A stretch of 64,000 bases of DNA from Paraburkholderia xenovorans LB400 (GCF_000013645.1 NC_007951.1:1240001-1304000), one strand, 5' to 3'. Shown: positions 21,943 to 31,467, numbered from the stretch's first letter. Notes: a model not told the origin generated them from the letters alone. Made by a program: numbers and translations.

Positions 21943-23766
21943 ATGTTGATGCACGAAACAGATTCACCACTATGCGCCTCGTTGTCCAACGACGTCGCCA
22001 CGATCACCGCGCACGCCGACGCCTGCTTCGCAGCAGGACACCATCATGAAGCGATTGCCGCTTACGGGCGAGTCCTCGCGGAACAACCGCACAACGTACA
22101 CGCGCTCCACCGTCTCGGCCTCGCGTCATTTCGCGTCGATCGGCCCGAACGGTCGCGCGAGTATCTGGACCGGGCCCTGAACATTGCGCCGGGGCGCGCG
22201 GATATCTGGGAGCATCGCGGCCTGATTGCCGCGCTGGGCGGCGAGTTGATCGCGGCCGAAGCGTTCTACCATCGCGCCATGAGCCTGGGTGGCGGCACCG
22301 CGAGCCTGCATCGCAATCTGGGCGACTGTCTGAAGCTGTCGACGCGCCTCGCCGAGGCATGCGGGCACTACCTCGAAGCGCTCGAACGCGAGCCGGCGTT
22401 GCATCATGCCGTGCGCGCGCTTGCGCGAATCAGTACGGAGCTCGATCGCCGCGAGGACGCAGCGGACTACTGGCTACGCGCGTGGGCGCTCGACTCGACG
22501 CATCTGCCGGACGCGCTCGAACTGATCGTGGCGCTGTCCGCGGCGCAGCGCGATGCGCAGCTCGACGACCTGCTCGCCGCGCTGCGCAGCCGTTTCGCCG
22601 CGGACGCGTTCGCGCTGCAACAGGTGGCTTATGCGCTGAACGGCGTGGAGCGTTTCAGGGACGCAGTGAGTGTTGCCGTCGAAGGCCTCGGCGTCGATCC
22701 GCACAACGGCTGGCTGCATCACAACGCGTCGTTTGCGTTCAACATGCTGGGCGAGTTCAGCGCCATGCATGCCCATGCCGTCGAAGCCGCGCGGCTGATG
22801 CCCGATCATCCGCTGATGCAATTCAATCTGGCGGCCGCACAACTGCGCGCGGGCGATTTCCGAAACGGCTGGAGACAATACCGGTGGCATGACGCGCTGC
22901 CGGAAAATCGCGATCTGGCTTGCCCCGCTTATCCGGAGTGGCGGGGGGAGCCGGTGGCGGGGCGCCGCTTTCTGCTCGTCGGCGAACAGGGGCTTGGCGA
23001 TCAGTTGCAGTTCCTCGGCATGGCCGACTGGCTGCATCGGCATGGCGCGCGGGTCGACGTCTGGGTCGAGGTTCCACTCGGCGACGTGGCGCATCTCGCG
23101 GCCGGTGTGCATGCCGCGTGGACCACCGAGCCGCCCGGCCCATACGACTACTGGTGCCGGATGCTCAGAATGCCCGAGCCCATGAAGCTGGATCTGCCGA
23201 TGTTGCCGCTCGCCACGTCTTATCTGCGCGCGGCGCCGGCCCAGGTGCAGCGCTGGCGCAGCCGCCTCGACGCAATCGGCCCGCTGGCGGCGCGCGGTCC
23301 GTTCAGAAAACGAGTCGGCATTGTCTGGGCCGGCAATCCGGCGTACGGGCTCGATCGCTACCGGTCTATTCCGTTGCCGCAATGGCTGCCGGTTCTGGAG
23401 CAGACCGGCGTGAGATGGTTTTCGCTGCAAAAGGGCGAAGCGCAGAACGAGGCGGTGGCGTGGCGCGCGGATATCGGCCTGCACGGGCTCGGGCCGGAGA
23501 TCGGCACGTTCGCCGATACGCTGGCGATCGTGCAGTCGCTCGATCTGGTCATTACGGTGGATACCGCGGTTGCCCATCTGGCCGGCGCGTGCGGCACGCC
23601 GGTCTGGGTGCTGGTGCCCACGTTTACCGACTGGCGCTGGATGACGGAGCGTGACGACAGTCCGTGGTATCCGTCGGCGCGTCTGTTCAGGCAGCGCGAA
23701 CTGGGGCGGTGGGATGCGGTGCTCGAAGAGGTCGCACACGCGTTGCGCGAGTTTGTTGCCGGCTGA
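21943..23766 (+). CDS. TPR protein with C-terminal GT9-like glycosyltransferase domain (copy 2)
   Basis: A 607-aa paralogue of the preceding gene. The N-terminal TPRs are clearer (EAIAAYGRVLAEQPHNVHAL; RPERSREYLDRALNIAPGRA) and span about 30-330. The C-terminal domain (about 330-600) has KRVGIVWAGNPAYGLDRYRS, VITVDTAVAHLAGACGTPVW and the DDSPWYPSARLFRQ stretch common to the family. It probably moves a sugar to a protein or lipid acceptor bound through the TPRs; the acceptor is unknown. Start chosen at ATG 21943; TTG 21940 and ATG 21949 are alternatives with no strong Shine-Dalgarno. It is likely cotranscribed with copy 1. Confidence 0.78.
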   Translation: MLMHETDSPLCASLSNDVATITAHADACFAAGHHHEAIAAYGRVLAEQPHNVHALHRLGLASFRVDRPERSREYLDRALNIAPGRADIWEHRGLIAALGGELIAAEAFYHRAMSLGGGTASLHRNLGDCLKLSTRLAEACGHYLEALEREPALHHAVRALARISTELDRREDAADYWLRAWALDSTHLPDALELIVALSAAQRDAQLDDLLAALRSRFAADAFALQQVAYALNGVERFRDAVSVAVEGLGVDPHNGWLHHNASFAFNMLGEFSAMHAHAVEAARLMPDHPLMQFNLAAAQLRAGDFRNGWRQYRWHDALPENRDLACPAYPEWRGEPVAGRRFLLVGEQGLGDQLQFLGMADWLHRHGARVDVWVEVPLGDVAHLAAGVHAAWTTEPPGPYDYWCRMLRMPEPMKLDLPMLPLATSYLRAAPAQVQRWRSRLDAIGPLAARGPFRKRVGIVWAGNPAYGLDRYRSIPLPQWLPVLEQTGVRWFSLQKGEAQNEAVAWRADIGLHGLGPEIGTFADTLAIVQSLDLVITVDTAVAHLAGACGTPVWVLVPTFTDWRWMTERDDSPWYPSARLFRQRELGRWDAVLEEVAHALREFVAG

Positions 23767-23935
23767 GAACGAGGCGCGCTCGGGCGCGAGTTGAGCGGCG
23801 CAGAAGCGGAACCAACCGGGAGCGGCAATCCAGTCGAGTTGCGTCGCGCCCCGCGGCGTGGTGGACGGATTCTGTGCACGAATTCCGCCGAAGCAGAGCG
23901 CGTGCGTGGTGCGAATGGTCCGACGCCCGCGCCGT

Positions 23936-23941
23936 TATAAT
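23936..23941 (+). promoter_or_regulatory. Perfect TATAAT -10 adjacent to the ubiC start
   Basis: TATAAT ends eight bases before the ubiC ATG, with a poor -35. If used, transcription would begin about at the start codon, making a nearly leaderless mRNA, consistent with the lack of a Shine-Dalgarno. Confidence 0.35.
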
Positions 23942-23949
23942 CCGACACC

Positions 23950-24633
23950 ATGTCTATCCGTTTCGTTGCCGCCGACGCCCACTGGCGCGTCGCGCCCTTG
24001 CCCGGCCTGAGCGCCGCGCAGAAAGACTGGCTGACCCGTGGTGGTTCACTGACCGCGCATCTGCGCGCGCTCGGCGCGGTCGCGGTTCGCGTGACGCGCG
24101 AAGGCGTCGCGCTGCCGTGGCCCGACGAGCATGCCGCGCTCGGCCTCGCGCCGCGTGCGCCGGTCTGGGTGCGCGAAGTCGTCCTCGCGGTCGAAGGCGT
24201 GCCGTTCGTCGCGGCGCATAGCGTCGCGCCGCTCGCCGCGAGTGCCGGCGTGTGGCAGGCCATGCGGCGCTTGCGCACGCGGCCGCTGGCTGAACTGCTG
24301 TATAGCGACAGCAGCGTGGCGCGTTCGTCGCTGGTGAGCCGCAGGCTGACCGCTCGGCATCCGCTCTATCGCCTCGCGGCGTGCGCGATCGAGAGCCTGC
24401 CGCCGCATGCGCTGGTCGCGCGCCGCTCGGTGTTCGAGCGCCACGGCGCGCCCTTGATGGTGACCGAATGCATGTTGCCGGCGCTATGGGCGCATCTGGC
24501 CACGGTGTCCGGGGCTGGCGGATCAGGCGACTGGTCCGCGCATCCGCGCGTGCGCGAACACGGCCGTCCGCTCGAACACACCGCCTCGCGCGCGCATCCC
24601 GCCACGCGTGCGTCCGACGAGCAGCGCCGCTGA
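23950..24633 (+). CDS. ubiC: Chorismate lyase
   Basis: Converts chorismate to 4-hydroxybenzoate and pyruvate, the first committed step of ubiquinone synthesis; 227 aa, a little longer than E. coli UbiC (165 aa) because of a C-terminal tail. The substrate-site Arg in WVREVV (about R75) and Glu in MVTECM (about E173) match the family's essential residues. It overlaps the next gene by one base (TGATG), so the two are likely translationally coupled. The Arg-rich tail after about 205 is atypical. Confidence 0.88.
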   Translation: MSIRFVAADAHWRVAPLPGLSAAQKDWLTRGGSLTAHLRALGAVAVRVTREGVALPWPDEHAALGLAPRAPVWVREVVLAVEGVPFVAAHSVAPLAASAGVWQAMRRLRTRPLAELLYSDSSVARSSLVSRRLTARHPLYRLAACAIESLPPHALVARRSVFERHGAPLMVTECMLPALWAHLATVSGAGGSGDWSAHPRVREHGRPLEHTASRAHPATRASDEQRR

Positions 24634-25106
24634 TGCTGCGCGGCTTTCCTCCCGTCGTCGCGGCGGATACGCATACGCTGATTCTCGGCAGCTTTCCCGG
24701 CGAGGCGTCGCTGGCCGCGACGCAGTATTACGCGCATCCGCGCAACCAGTTCTGGCGGCTACTCGGCACCGTGCTCGACGAACCGCTCGCCGACCTCGGC
24801 TACGAAGAGCGTCTGCGGCGCGTGCTGGCGCACGGCATCGGCGTGTGGGACGTGCTCGCCGCCTGCACGCGCGAAGGCAGTCTCGATGCGGCGATCCGCA
24901 ATGCCAGCCCCAACGATTTCGCTTCATTGCGCGAGCATGCGCCGAAGCTCGCGAAAGTCTGCTTCAACGGCAAGACGGCGGGCCGCTTCGCGCCGGTGAT
25001 CGGCGCAGCGGGCTACGTCACCCTGGTATTGCCTTCGTCGAGTCCGGCGAATGCTATGCTCTCCTTCGACCAAAAATTGCGTCTCTGGCGCGACATCCTT
25101 ACATGA
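24633..25106 (+). CDS. Uracil/hypoxanthine-type DNA glycosylase (Mug/UDG superfamily)
   Basis: A 157-aa protein of the DNA-deoxyinosine or mismatch glycosylase family in the uracil-DNA-glycosylase fold. LILGSFPGEASLAATQYYAHPRNQFW supplies the active-site loop with the characteristic YYAHPRNQFW. It removes deaminated or mismatched bases in base-excision repair. The ATG at 24633 overlaps the ubiC stop and the stop overlaps the next start by four bases (ATGA), a tight operon. An analogous TIGR04274-type annotation is expected, but this is judged only by motif. Confidence 0.85.
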   Translation: MLRGFPPVVAADTHTLILGSFPGEASLAATQYYAHPRNQFWRLLGTVLDEPLADLGYEERLRRVLAHGIGVWDVLAACTREGSLDAAIRNASPNDFASLREHAPKLAKVCFNGKTAGRFAPVIGAAGYVTLVLPSSSPANAMLSFDQKLRLWRDILT

Positions 25107-26035
25107 CGAAATTGATCAGGCGCGCTTCGGCTGAAGCGCGTGCCTTCCGCAACCGTGACGCTGACGCCGCCGGCGGAAAACAGAAAACGCAGAAAGAGCA
25201 CCACGCCATGCGCAACAGGAAGCGCGCTTCGCTCGACGACGATCTGCGCGACGCGCCGCAAATCGAAGCGCCGCGCAAGCCCCGTTTCGCACCGGTGACG
25301 TTCTCGGAAGAGGGCGGCGTGCGCTTTCTGCATTTCGGCACGGAGTGGGTGCAAGGCGCGATGCGTCTGCGCAAGCCGGATCACATCGAACTCGAATACG
25401 CGCAGCAGATGATGGCCTGGCTGCTGTTCATCGAAACGCCGAAGCGCATCGTCCAGCTCGGTCTGGGCGCCGCGGTGCTGACCAGGTTCGCGTACCGCTT
25501 CCTGAAGCGCGCGAAGGTCGAGGCGGTGGAAGTGAACCCGGCGGTCGTGGTGGCCGCGCGCACGATGTTCGAACTGCCGCAAGACGACGCGCGCCTGACC
25601 GTGCACGAAGCCGATGCATGGGACTTCGTCAACGACCGCGCCAATCACGGCACGATCGGCGCGCTGCAGATCGACGTCTATGACGCGACCGCGCGTGGCC
25701 CGGTGCTCGACAGCGTGGGCTTCTATCGCGCGGTGCGCGCGTGCCTGACCGACGCGGGCGTGGTGACGGTGAACCTGTTCGGCGATCATCCGAGCTTCGT
25801 GCGCAACATGAAGCGCCTGAATGAAGCCTTCGACGGCCGCGTGGTCGCGCTGCCGGAAGTGCACGACGGCAACCGCATCGCGATCGCGTTTTCGGGGCCG
25901 CCGCTGAACGTGCCGTTCACGGCGCTGCAAGCGCGCGCGAAGCTGATCGAAACCGAACTCGGTCTGCCCGCGCGCAAGTGGATCAAGGGATTGCAGGAAT
26001 CGACCGGACAGACCGGCGCCTCGTTCTCGATCTGA
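25103..26035 (+). CDS. Spermidine-synthase-like protein
   Basis: A 310-aa protein with a Rossmann-type methyltransferase/aminopropyltransferase core. RIVQLGLGAAVLTRFAYRFL is the SAM/dcSAM glycine loop, KVEAVEVNPAVVVAAR the acidic ribose-binding strand and GALQIDVYDATARGP the catalytic-site region where spermidine synthases have D-x-D. It lacks the full spermidine synthase N-terminal barrel and may be a divergent family member of unknown substrate. The ATG at 25103 overlaps the previous stop by ATGA; ATG 25208 would drop a 35-residue basic tail and has a weak Shine-Dalgarno. Confidence 0.75.
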   Translation: MTKLIRRASAEARAFRNRDADAAGGKQKTQKEHHAMRNRKRASLDDDLRDAPQIEAPRKPRFAPVTFSEEGGVRFLHFGTEWVQGAMRLRKPDHIELEYAQQMMAWLLFIETPKRIVQLGLGAAVLTRFAYRFLKRAKVEAVEVNPAVVVAARTMFELPQDDARLTVHEADAWDFVNDRANHGTIGALQIDVYDATARGPVLDSVGFYRAVRACLTDAGVVTVNLFGDHPSFVRNMKRLNEAFDGRVVALPEVHDGNRIAIAFSGPPLNVPFTALQARAKLIETELGLPARKWIKGLQESTGQTGASFSI

Positions 26036-26447
26036 CTCCGGCGCCGGAAGTGGTTGGGCTCGCGTACGCCGGGTCGGCCCAAGGCAGCGCAGAGGCTCGA
26101 TAGCCCGGCCTCGGCGCCCCCCGCCGTTGCGCCCACGCGACGCCTGCCCGCAACGCTATCCATCGCGCATTGAACAGCCGGTCCGCGTCCATGCGACGCG
26201 GGCCGGCCTGTCAGACCCAGGCCGCGCGGCCTCTCACGCGTTCCGCCTCGTTGCGTCGAACACGCGTGCCCCGACACCATCGGGCCGACCCCGAAAGCAC
26301 GCTCGTGCTCGGGTCCTCCCTGCTTGACCGCGCGTTCGCGGCTCCTATACTCTTTCGAAGCTTTCGGGGCGCCCGTGGCCATCCGCTGTGGGTCCACCAC
26401 CCGTCAAACACGGGCCAACATTTCAATAATAGGGAAGAGGAGACGTC
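26036..26447. other. Intergenic region before the symporter operon
   Basis: 412 bases without a supportable gene. It holds a good promoter at 26324-26351 and a dyad AGCACG-CT-CGTGCT at 26296-26309, 15 bases upstream of the -35, which may be an operator. Confidence 0.5.
26324..26351 (+). promoter_or_regulatory. Sigma70 promoter for the DUF3311-symporter pair
   Basis: TTGACC (26324-26329), 16-base spacer, TATACT (26346-26351). Predicted start of transcription about 26358, 90 bases before the ATG. Confidence 0.7.
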
Positions 26448-26687
26448 ATGGCTCACGACGCCGACGCGAACAAGGCCAGCAAGCACTGGCTCTGGTTGCT
26501 GCTGTTGCCCTGGATCGCGATGATCTGGGTGCCGTCATATAACAAGGTCGAACCGGTGCTGTTCGACTTTCCGTTCTTCTACTGGTATCAGCTCCTGTGG
26601 GTGCTGATCAGCGCGGTCATCACGGCGCTCGTGTACTTCAAGACCAAGACGCGCTCCAATGGCCGTCCGCAAGGGGGCGCACGATAA
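26448..26687 (+). CDS. DUF3311 small membrane protein
   Basis: A 79-aa protein with two hydrophobic segments (about 13-30 and 38-62) and a lysine-rich C-terminus. It belongs to the DUF3311 type found directly before SSS-family symporter genes, and probably acts as an accessory subunit of the next protein. AGAGGAG lies seven bases before the ATG. The stop overlaps the next start by one base (TAATG). Confidence 0.85.
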   Translation: MAHDADANKASKHWLWLLLLPWIAMIWVPSYNKVEPVLFDFPFFYWYQLLWVLISAVITALVYFKTKTRSNGRPQGGAR

Positions 26688-28237
26688 TGAACGCCACAGC
26701 AACCTTCGTCTTCGTTCTGTTTTTCGTCGGCGTCACGATTCTCGGCTTTATCGCGGCCCACTGGCGGCGCGGCGATCTCGCGCATCTGGAAGAGTGGGGC
26801 CTCGGTGGCCGGCGCTTCGGCACCATCGTCACCTGGTTCCTGCTGGGCGGCGACCTGTACACCGCGTACACCTTCATTGCCGTGCCGGCGCTGGTATTCG
26901 GTGCGGGCGCAACCGGTTTCTTCGCGCTGCCGTACACCATCCTGATCTATCCGTTTGCGTTCGTCGTGTTCCCGAAACTGTGGAGCATCGCCAAACGTCA
27001 GGGCTACGTGACATCGGCGGACTTCGTGTCGGCGCGCTATGGCAGCCGTATGCTCGCTCTGGCGATCGCCGTGACCGGCATCGTCGCGACCATGCCGTAT
27101 ATCGCGCTGCAACTGGTCGGGATCGAAGTGGTGATCGGCGCGCTCGGTTTCGACACCAAGGGCTTTGTCGGCGATCTGCCGCTGATCATCGCATTCGCGA
27201 TCCTCGCGGCGTACACGTACACCTCGGGTCTGCGCGCGCCGGCCATGATCGCGGTGGTCAAGGACATCCTCATCTACATCACGATTTTCGCCGCGATCAT
27301 TGTGATTCCGCCGCAACTGGGCGGCTTCGGCCACATCTTCAGCGTGGTGCCGCCGGCCAAGCTGCTGCTGAAGGCGCCGGACGTGTCGAGCCTGAACGGC
27401 TACAGCGCGTACGCGACACTCGCGGTGGGCTCGGCGCTCGCACTGTTCCTGTATCCGCACTCGATCACGGCGGTGCTGTCGTCGAAGTCGGGCAACACCA
27501 TTCGCCGCAACATGGCGATGCTGCCGGCTTACTCGCTGGTGCTCGGCCTGCTCGCGCTGCTCGGCTTCATGGCTTTGGCCTCGGGCGTGAAGGACATGCC
27601 GGAGTTCGCGCCGTACTTCAAGGCGTTCGGCCCGAACTTCGCGGTGCCGGCGCTGTTCCTGCATTACTTCCCGTCGTGGTTCGTCGGCGTGGCGTTCGCG
27701 GCGATCGGCATTGGCGCGCTGGTGCCGGCGGCGATCATGTCGATCGCGGCCGCGAACCTGTACACGCGCAACATCCACAAGGAGTTCGTCAACCGCAACA
27801 TGACGCACGAGCAGGAGACCAATGTCGCGAAGCTGGTCTCGCTGATCGTCAAGGTCGGCGCGGTGGCGTTCATTCTCGGCCTGCCGCTTACGTACGCGAT
27901 CCAGTTGCAGCTGCTCGGCGGTATCTGGATCATCCAGACGCTGCCGGCCATCGTGCTGGGTTTGTACACGCGCGTGCTCGACTATCGCGGCCTGCTGGCC
28001 GGCTGGGCGGTCGGCATCGCAACCGGCACGTGGATGGCGATTTCGCTGAAGCTGGCCGGCTCGATCTTCACGATCCATCTGTTCGGCATGGCGATTCCGG
28101 GTTATGCGGCGGTATGGTCGCTGATCGTGAATCTGGTGGTGGCGGTGGTGGTGAGCCTGCTGGTGCGCGCGGCCGGCATGCAGCGCGCGGAAGACCGCAC
28201 CCGCCCGGAAGACTATCTGGACGTGGTGGAAGGCTAG
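26687..28237 (+). CDS. Sodium:solute symporter family permease, MctP-like
   Basis: A 516-aa SSS-family protein with about 13 hydrophobic helices. The early GLGGRRFGTIVTWFLLGGDLYTAYTFI and the PYTILIYPFAFVVF / YVTSADFVSARYGSR stretches resemble monocarboxylate permease MctP and YidK-type proteins. The DUF3311 partner upstream is typical of MctP. Likely substrates are small organic acids such as lactate, pyruvate or acetate, coupled to sodium or protons; this is inference. It starts by overlap with DUF3311 (coupled translation). A hairpin terminator follows at 28294. Confidence 0.85.
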   Translation: MNATATFVFVLFFVGVTILGFIAAHWRRGDLAHLEEWGLGGRRFGTIVTWFLLGGDLYTAYTFIAVPALVFGAGATGFFALPYTILIYPFAFVVFPKLWSIAKRQGYVTSADFVSARYGSRMLALAIAVTGIVATMPYIALQLVGIEVVIGALGFDTKGFVGDLPLIIAFAILAAYTYTSGLRAPAMIAVVKDILIYITIFAAIIVIPPQLGGFGHIFSVVPPAKLLLKAPDVSSLNGYSAYATLAVGSALALFLYPHSITAVLSSKSGNTIRRNMAMLPAYSLVLGLLALLGFMALASGVKDMPEFAPYFKAFGPNFAVPALFLHYFPSWFVGVAFAAIGIGALVPAAIMSIAAANLYTRNIHKEFVNRNMTHEQETNVAKLVSLIVKVGAVAFILGLPLTYAIQLQLLGGIWIIQTLPAIVLGLYTRVLDYRGLLAGWAVGIATGTWMAISLKLAGSIFTIHLFGMAIPGYAAVWSLIVNLVVAVVVSLLVRAAGMQRAEDRTRPEDYLDVVEG

Positions 28238-28293
28238 ACACACCCGCCTTGCCTCGTCCCGCCTCAACGGGTTCGAGAGCCTGAAAACCGCAG

Positions 28294-28328
28294 CGCCCGC
28301 AGACGAAAGTTTGCGGGCGTTTGTCTTG
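28294..28328 (+). terminator. Intrinsic terminator after the symporter
   Basis: An 8-bp CG-rich stem CGCCCGCA / TGCGGGCG with a 10-base loop, followed by TTTGTCTT. It is 57 bases after the stop. Confidence 0.75.
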
Positions 28329-28386
28329 ATAGCGCACTCCAGGGCAGGATAGCGGAACCGTCCTTTACAGCGTCGAGCGCGCCCTT

Positions 28387-29511
28387 ATGGCTTCTGCCGA
28401 TTCCCACACGTTGATTCCACGCCGTTCGGCGCTCAGCCGGATGGTTCGCGCGATCACTTCGCCTTACTACCGCTATCGCCACGCCAAGGTGCTGCACAGT
28501 CTGCGCGTCGGGCTGGCCATGCTGGTTTCGATTCTGGCGACCACCGGTATCGATATTCCGCACGGCATCTGGTCGTCGGTCACTTTGCTGGTGGTGATCG
28601 GCGGCTTGCAGCATCACGGCAACATCCGCAAGAAGGCGGCCGAACGGGCGGCGGGCACGCTGCTTGGGGCATCGATCGGGCTTGCGCTGATCCTCCTGCA
28701 AAACCTGACCGGCTCGCTGCCGCTCACCTATGTGCTGATGTCGATCGTCGCGGCCATCTGCGCGTGGTTTGCAATCGGCTCGTCGGGTTATATCGGGCTG
28801 TTGACGGCCATCACCATGTGTATCGTCGCGGGCCACGGCGACAACCTGATCGATGTCGGCCTGTGGCGCACGCTGAACGTGCTGATCGGCATTGTGATCG
28901 CGTTGGCGTTTTCGTTCGCGCTGCCGTTGCATGCCACCTATTCGTGGCGCTATGGCATCGCGGCCAATCTGCGCGAATGCGCGCGCATCTACACACGCCT
29001 GCTGGAAGGCGAGACGATCAGCGAGGAAGAGCAGGTCAAGCGCTTTCTTGCCATCAACAAGCGGCTCGTGCAATTGCGTTCGTTGATGCCTTCGGTGGCG
29101 AAGGAAATCGATGTGCCGCAGGCGAAGCTCGAAGAGATTCAGCGGCTGCACCGTTCGGTGCTCAGTTCGCTGGAGTTGCTGGCCACCGGTCCGCTGATGC
29201 ACGCCGACGCGGCGGCGCGCGCCGCGTATGCCGGGCAATGCGGCGCGGAGGTGAGCACCGTGCGTGCGATTCTGCTGGCGATGGCGCGCGCCCTGCGTTT
29301 TGGCCGGGCGACGCACTTCAGCATTCCGGCCGCGTCGCCGCTCGCGCAGAGACACGCCGACGCGGCGCTCAAGCTGCCGGCTGAATTTCAGGGGCCGTAT
29401 TGGCTCGGGCAGCGGCTCGCCGAACAGGTTGACCGGTTGCGCGAGCTGTTGCTGGAGACCGAGCCGAACTGGAACATCGAACGGCATTCGCGGGTTTTGG
29501 CGAAGGTTTAG
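28387..29511 (+). CDS. FUSC-family transporter/efflux-type membrane protein
   Basis: A 374-aa protein with five or six hydrophobic helices in the first 200 residues (for example RVGLAMLVSILATTGIDIP, SVTLLVVIGGLQHHG, TYVLMSIVAAICAWFAIG) then a long cytoplasmic helical domain. This is the half-size FUSC layout, related to fusaric acid resistance and aromatic acid exporters. Substrate unknown; aromatic acid efflux is possible. Start at 28387 follows no strong Shine-Dalgarno. Confidence 0.8.
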   Translation: MASADSHTLIPRRSALSRMVRAITSPYYRYRHAKVLHSLRVGLAMLVSILATTGIDIPHGIWSSVTLLVVIGGLQHHGNIRKKAAERAAGTLLGASIGLALILLQNLTGSLPLTYVLMSIVAAICAWFAIGSSGYIGLLTAITMCIVAGHGDNLIDVGLWRTLNVLIGIVIALAFSFALPLHATYSWRYGIAANLRECARIYTRLLEGETISEEEQVKRFLAINKRLVQLRSLMPSVAKEIDVPQAKLEEIQRLHRSVLSSLELLATGPLMHADAAARAAYAGQCGAEVSTVRAILLAMARALRFGRATHFSIPAASPLAQRHADAALKLPAEFQGPYWLGQRLAEQVDRLRELLLETEPNWNIERHSRVLAKV

Positions 29512-29687
29512 GCTGACCGGCGCTGGCGAGGTGGCTGGACCAGGCGCGATAGTGGGAGCCGGACCGGGCGCGATTGGCCAACTTCGCCCAGACCGCACCG
29601 ATTGCGATGAACTGCACCAGTCGCACCAACTGATCAACCACGACAAGCCTCGGCCCTCGCGGCGCGAGAGCTCCCGCCGCCGCGCGC

Positions 29688-30104
29688 TCAACCTTCCGGC
29701 AGCGTCACCATCCACATGAGGCCGAAGCGGTCCACCACCATGCCGAAGCCCTTGCTCCAGAAGGTCGGTTGAAACGGCATCATCACCTGGCCGCCGTCGG
29801 CGAGGGCATTGAAGTACTTTTCGGCGGAGGCCGTGTCGTCGGCTGTCAGCGACAGGCTGAAACCGCTCATCGGGCCGACGGCGGGATCGCAATGGCCGTC
29901 GGAGGCCATCCAGCCGGTCGAGCCCATCTGCACGCTGGCGTGCATGATCTTTTCTTCGAGGCCGGGGCGCGGCTGGTTCTGCGGATCGGGCGGCGCCTCC
30001 TTGTAGCGCATCTTGAACGTGACCTGGGCGCCGAGCTTCGCGCAGTAGTAATCGAGCGCTTCTTCGCAACGCCCGTTGAAAAATACGTAAGGTTGGACCT
30101 GCAT
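29688..30104 (-). CDS. VOC family protein, PhnB-like
   Basis: A 138-aa single VOC-fold protein of the PhnB/3-demethylubiquinone-methyltransferase-like family. QPYVFFNGRCEEALDYYCAKLGA is the characteristic start and FWSKGFGMVVDRFGLMWMV the end. No conserved full metal triad is evident, so it may be a non-enzymatic or unknown-function member. GGGAG precedes the start. Confidence 0.88.
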   Translation of the reverse strand: MQVQPYVFFNGRCEEALDYYCAKLGAQVTFKMRYKEAPPDPQNQPRPGLEEKIMHASVQMGSTGWMASDGHCDPAVGPMSGFSLSLTADDTASAEKYFNALADGGQVMMPFQPTFWSKGFGMVVDRFGLMWMVTLPEG

Positions 30105-30293
30105 GATCGTCTCCCGGAATAAAGGTCAGCGGCGCCGGTATCTCCCGGAAAGGCTGGCGGGAGAGCGCTCGTGCGAACGATTGTAGGCGCCTGTCGGGAG
30201 GCAATTGTGACTATGTGTCATGGAGGCGGCCGGCGGTTCTCGCCACCAGCCGCGGCGCTCCACACCCTCCGGAACACCACGCGTAAACGGCGC

Positions 30294-30323
30294 GCGGCCC
30301 TGAACCGCGAGATCCAGGGCCGC
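30294..30323 (-). terminator. Possible terminator hairpin after transaldolase
   Basis: GCGGCCCTG and CAGGGCCGC arms with a 12-base loop, about 45 bases downstream of the tal stop on the minus strand. There is only a short T-run, so it is moderate at best. Confidence 0.45.
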
Positions 30324-30366
30324 GAGTTTCGAGCGCGGGCGTTGAGCGCCGCGCCGCGAGGAGGGC

Positions 30367-31320
30367 TTAGCGCAGCGCGTCGATCAGCTTTTCCAGCTTG
30401 ATTGCGTCGGCGGCGAAGGCGCGGATACCTTCGGCGAGTTTTTCGGTGGCCATCGCTTCGTCGTTGACGAGGAAACGGAACGACGACTCGTCGACCGGCA
30501 CACGTTCGATGTCCGATTCTTTGGCGATATCCGGCGACAGCTTGCGCTCCACCTTCTCGGTGCTCTCATGCAGCTTTTGCAGCAGATCCGGGCTGATGGT
30601 CAGCAGATCGCAGCCGGCCAGTTCCAGAATCTGGCCCGGCGTGCGGAAGCTCGCGCCCATCACCTCGGTCTTGTAGCCGAACTTCTTGTAGTACGCGTAG
30701 ATGCGGCGCACGGATTTGACGCCCGGATCGTTGGCGCCGCCGTCTTTCGCTTCGTCCCACGCGCTGCCGGCGTTCTTTTTGTACCAGTCGTAAATCCGGC
30801 CGACGAACGGCGAGATCAACTGCGCACCCGCTTCGGCGCAGGCGGCGGCCTGGGCGAGCGAGAACAGCAGCGTCATGTTGCAGTGAATGCCTTCCTTTTG
30901 CAGCACTTCCGCCGCGCGAATGCCTTCCCACGTGGAAGCGAGTTTGATTAGCACGCGCTCCCGGCCGATGCCGTGCTCTTTGTACAGCGCGATCAGTTCG
31001 CGGCCCTTGGCGATCGAGCCTTCCGTGTCGAACGACAGGCGCGCATCGACTTCGGTCGAGACACGGCCCGGAATGATCTTGAGAATTTCGGTGCCGAATG
31101 CGATCAGCAACTGGTCGATGATCGCGCCGACCGGTTTCGACGCGTGCGCCTTGACGGTCTTTTCCAGCAACGGCTTGTAGTCGTCTTTCTGCACCGCTTT
31201 CAGGATCAGCGACGGATTGGTGGTGGCGTCTTGCGGCTTGTACTGGGCCAGTTGCTGGAAGTCGCCGGTATCGGCCACGACAGTGGTGTATTGCTTGAGT
31301 TGATCGAGTGCGGTTGTCAT
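30367..31320 (-). CDS. tal: Transaldolase
   Basis: Transfers dihydroxyacetone units between sugar phosphates in the non-oxidative pentose phosphate pathway. 317 aa, the TalB length. The Schiff-base lysine is in [12 protein letters not shown] (about residue 126), with the [12 protein letters not shown] start and [15 protein letters not shown] motif of the family. The start MTTALDQ at 31320 has AAGG before it; the longer frame is shadow. It stands alone between benE and a VOC gene. Confidence 0.97.
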   Translation of the reverse strand: MTTALDQLKQYTTVVADTGDFQQLAQYKPQDATTNPSLILKAVQKDDYKPLLEKTVKAHASKPVGAIIDQLLIAFGTEILKIIPGRVSTEVDARLSFDTEGSIAKGRELIALYKEHGIGRERVLIKLASTWEGIRAAEVLQKEGIHCNMTLLFSLAQAAACAEAGAQLISPFVGRIYDWYKKNAGSAWDEAKDGGANDPGVKSVRRIYAYYKKFGYKTEVMGASFRTPGQILELAGCDLLTISPDLLQKLHESTEKVERKLSPDIAKESDIERVPVDESSFRFLVNDEAMATEKLAEGIRAFAADAIKLEKLIDALR

Positions 31321-31467
31321 GTTCGGGCCTTCAGGGCGCGCGTGCGCCGTGGTTCGGGAGAAATGAGATTGCCGCCGGCCTGCAGGACAAACCAGGCCCG
31401 GCGGCCGCGGGTCACGCTGCAGCACTGCCCGGCATGTTGCCGGGAAACGCTGCCGGATGCTTCTATT

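Noticed and set aside
26588..28267. 559-aa minus-strand frame opposite the symporter
   Set aside because: Extremely Arg/His/Gln-rich shadow with no signature.
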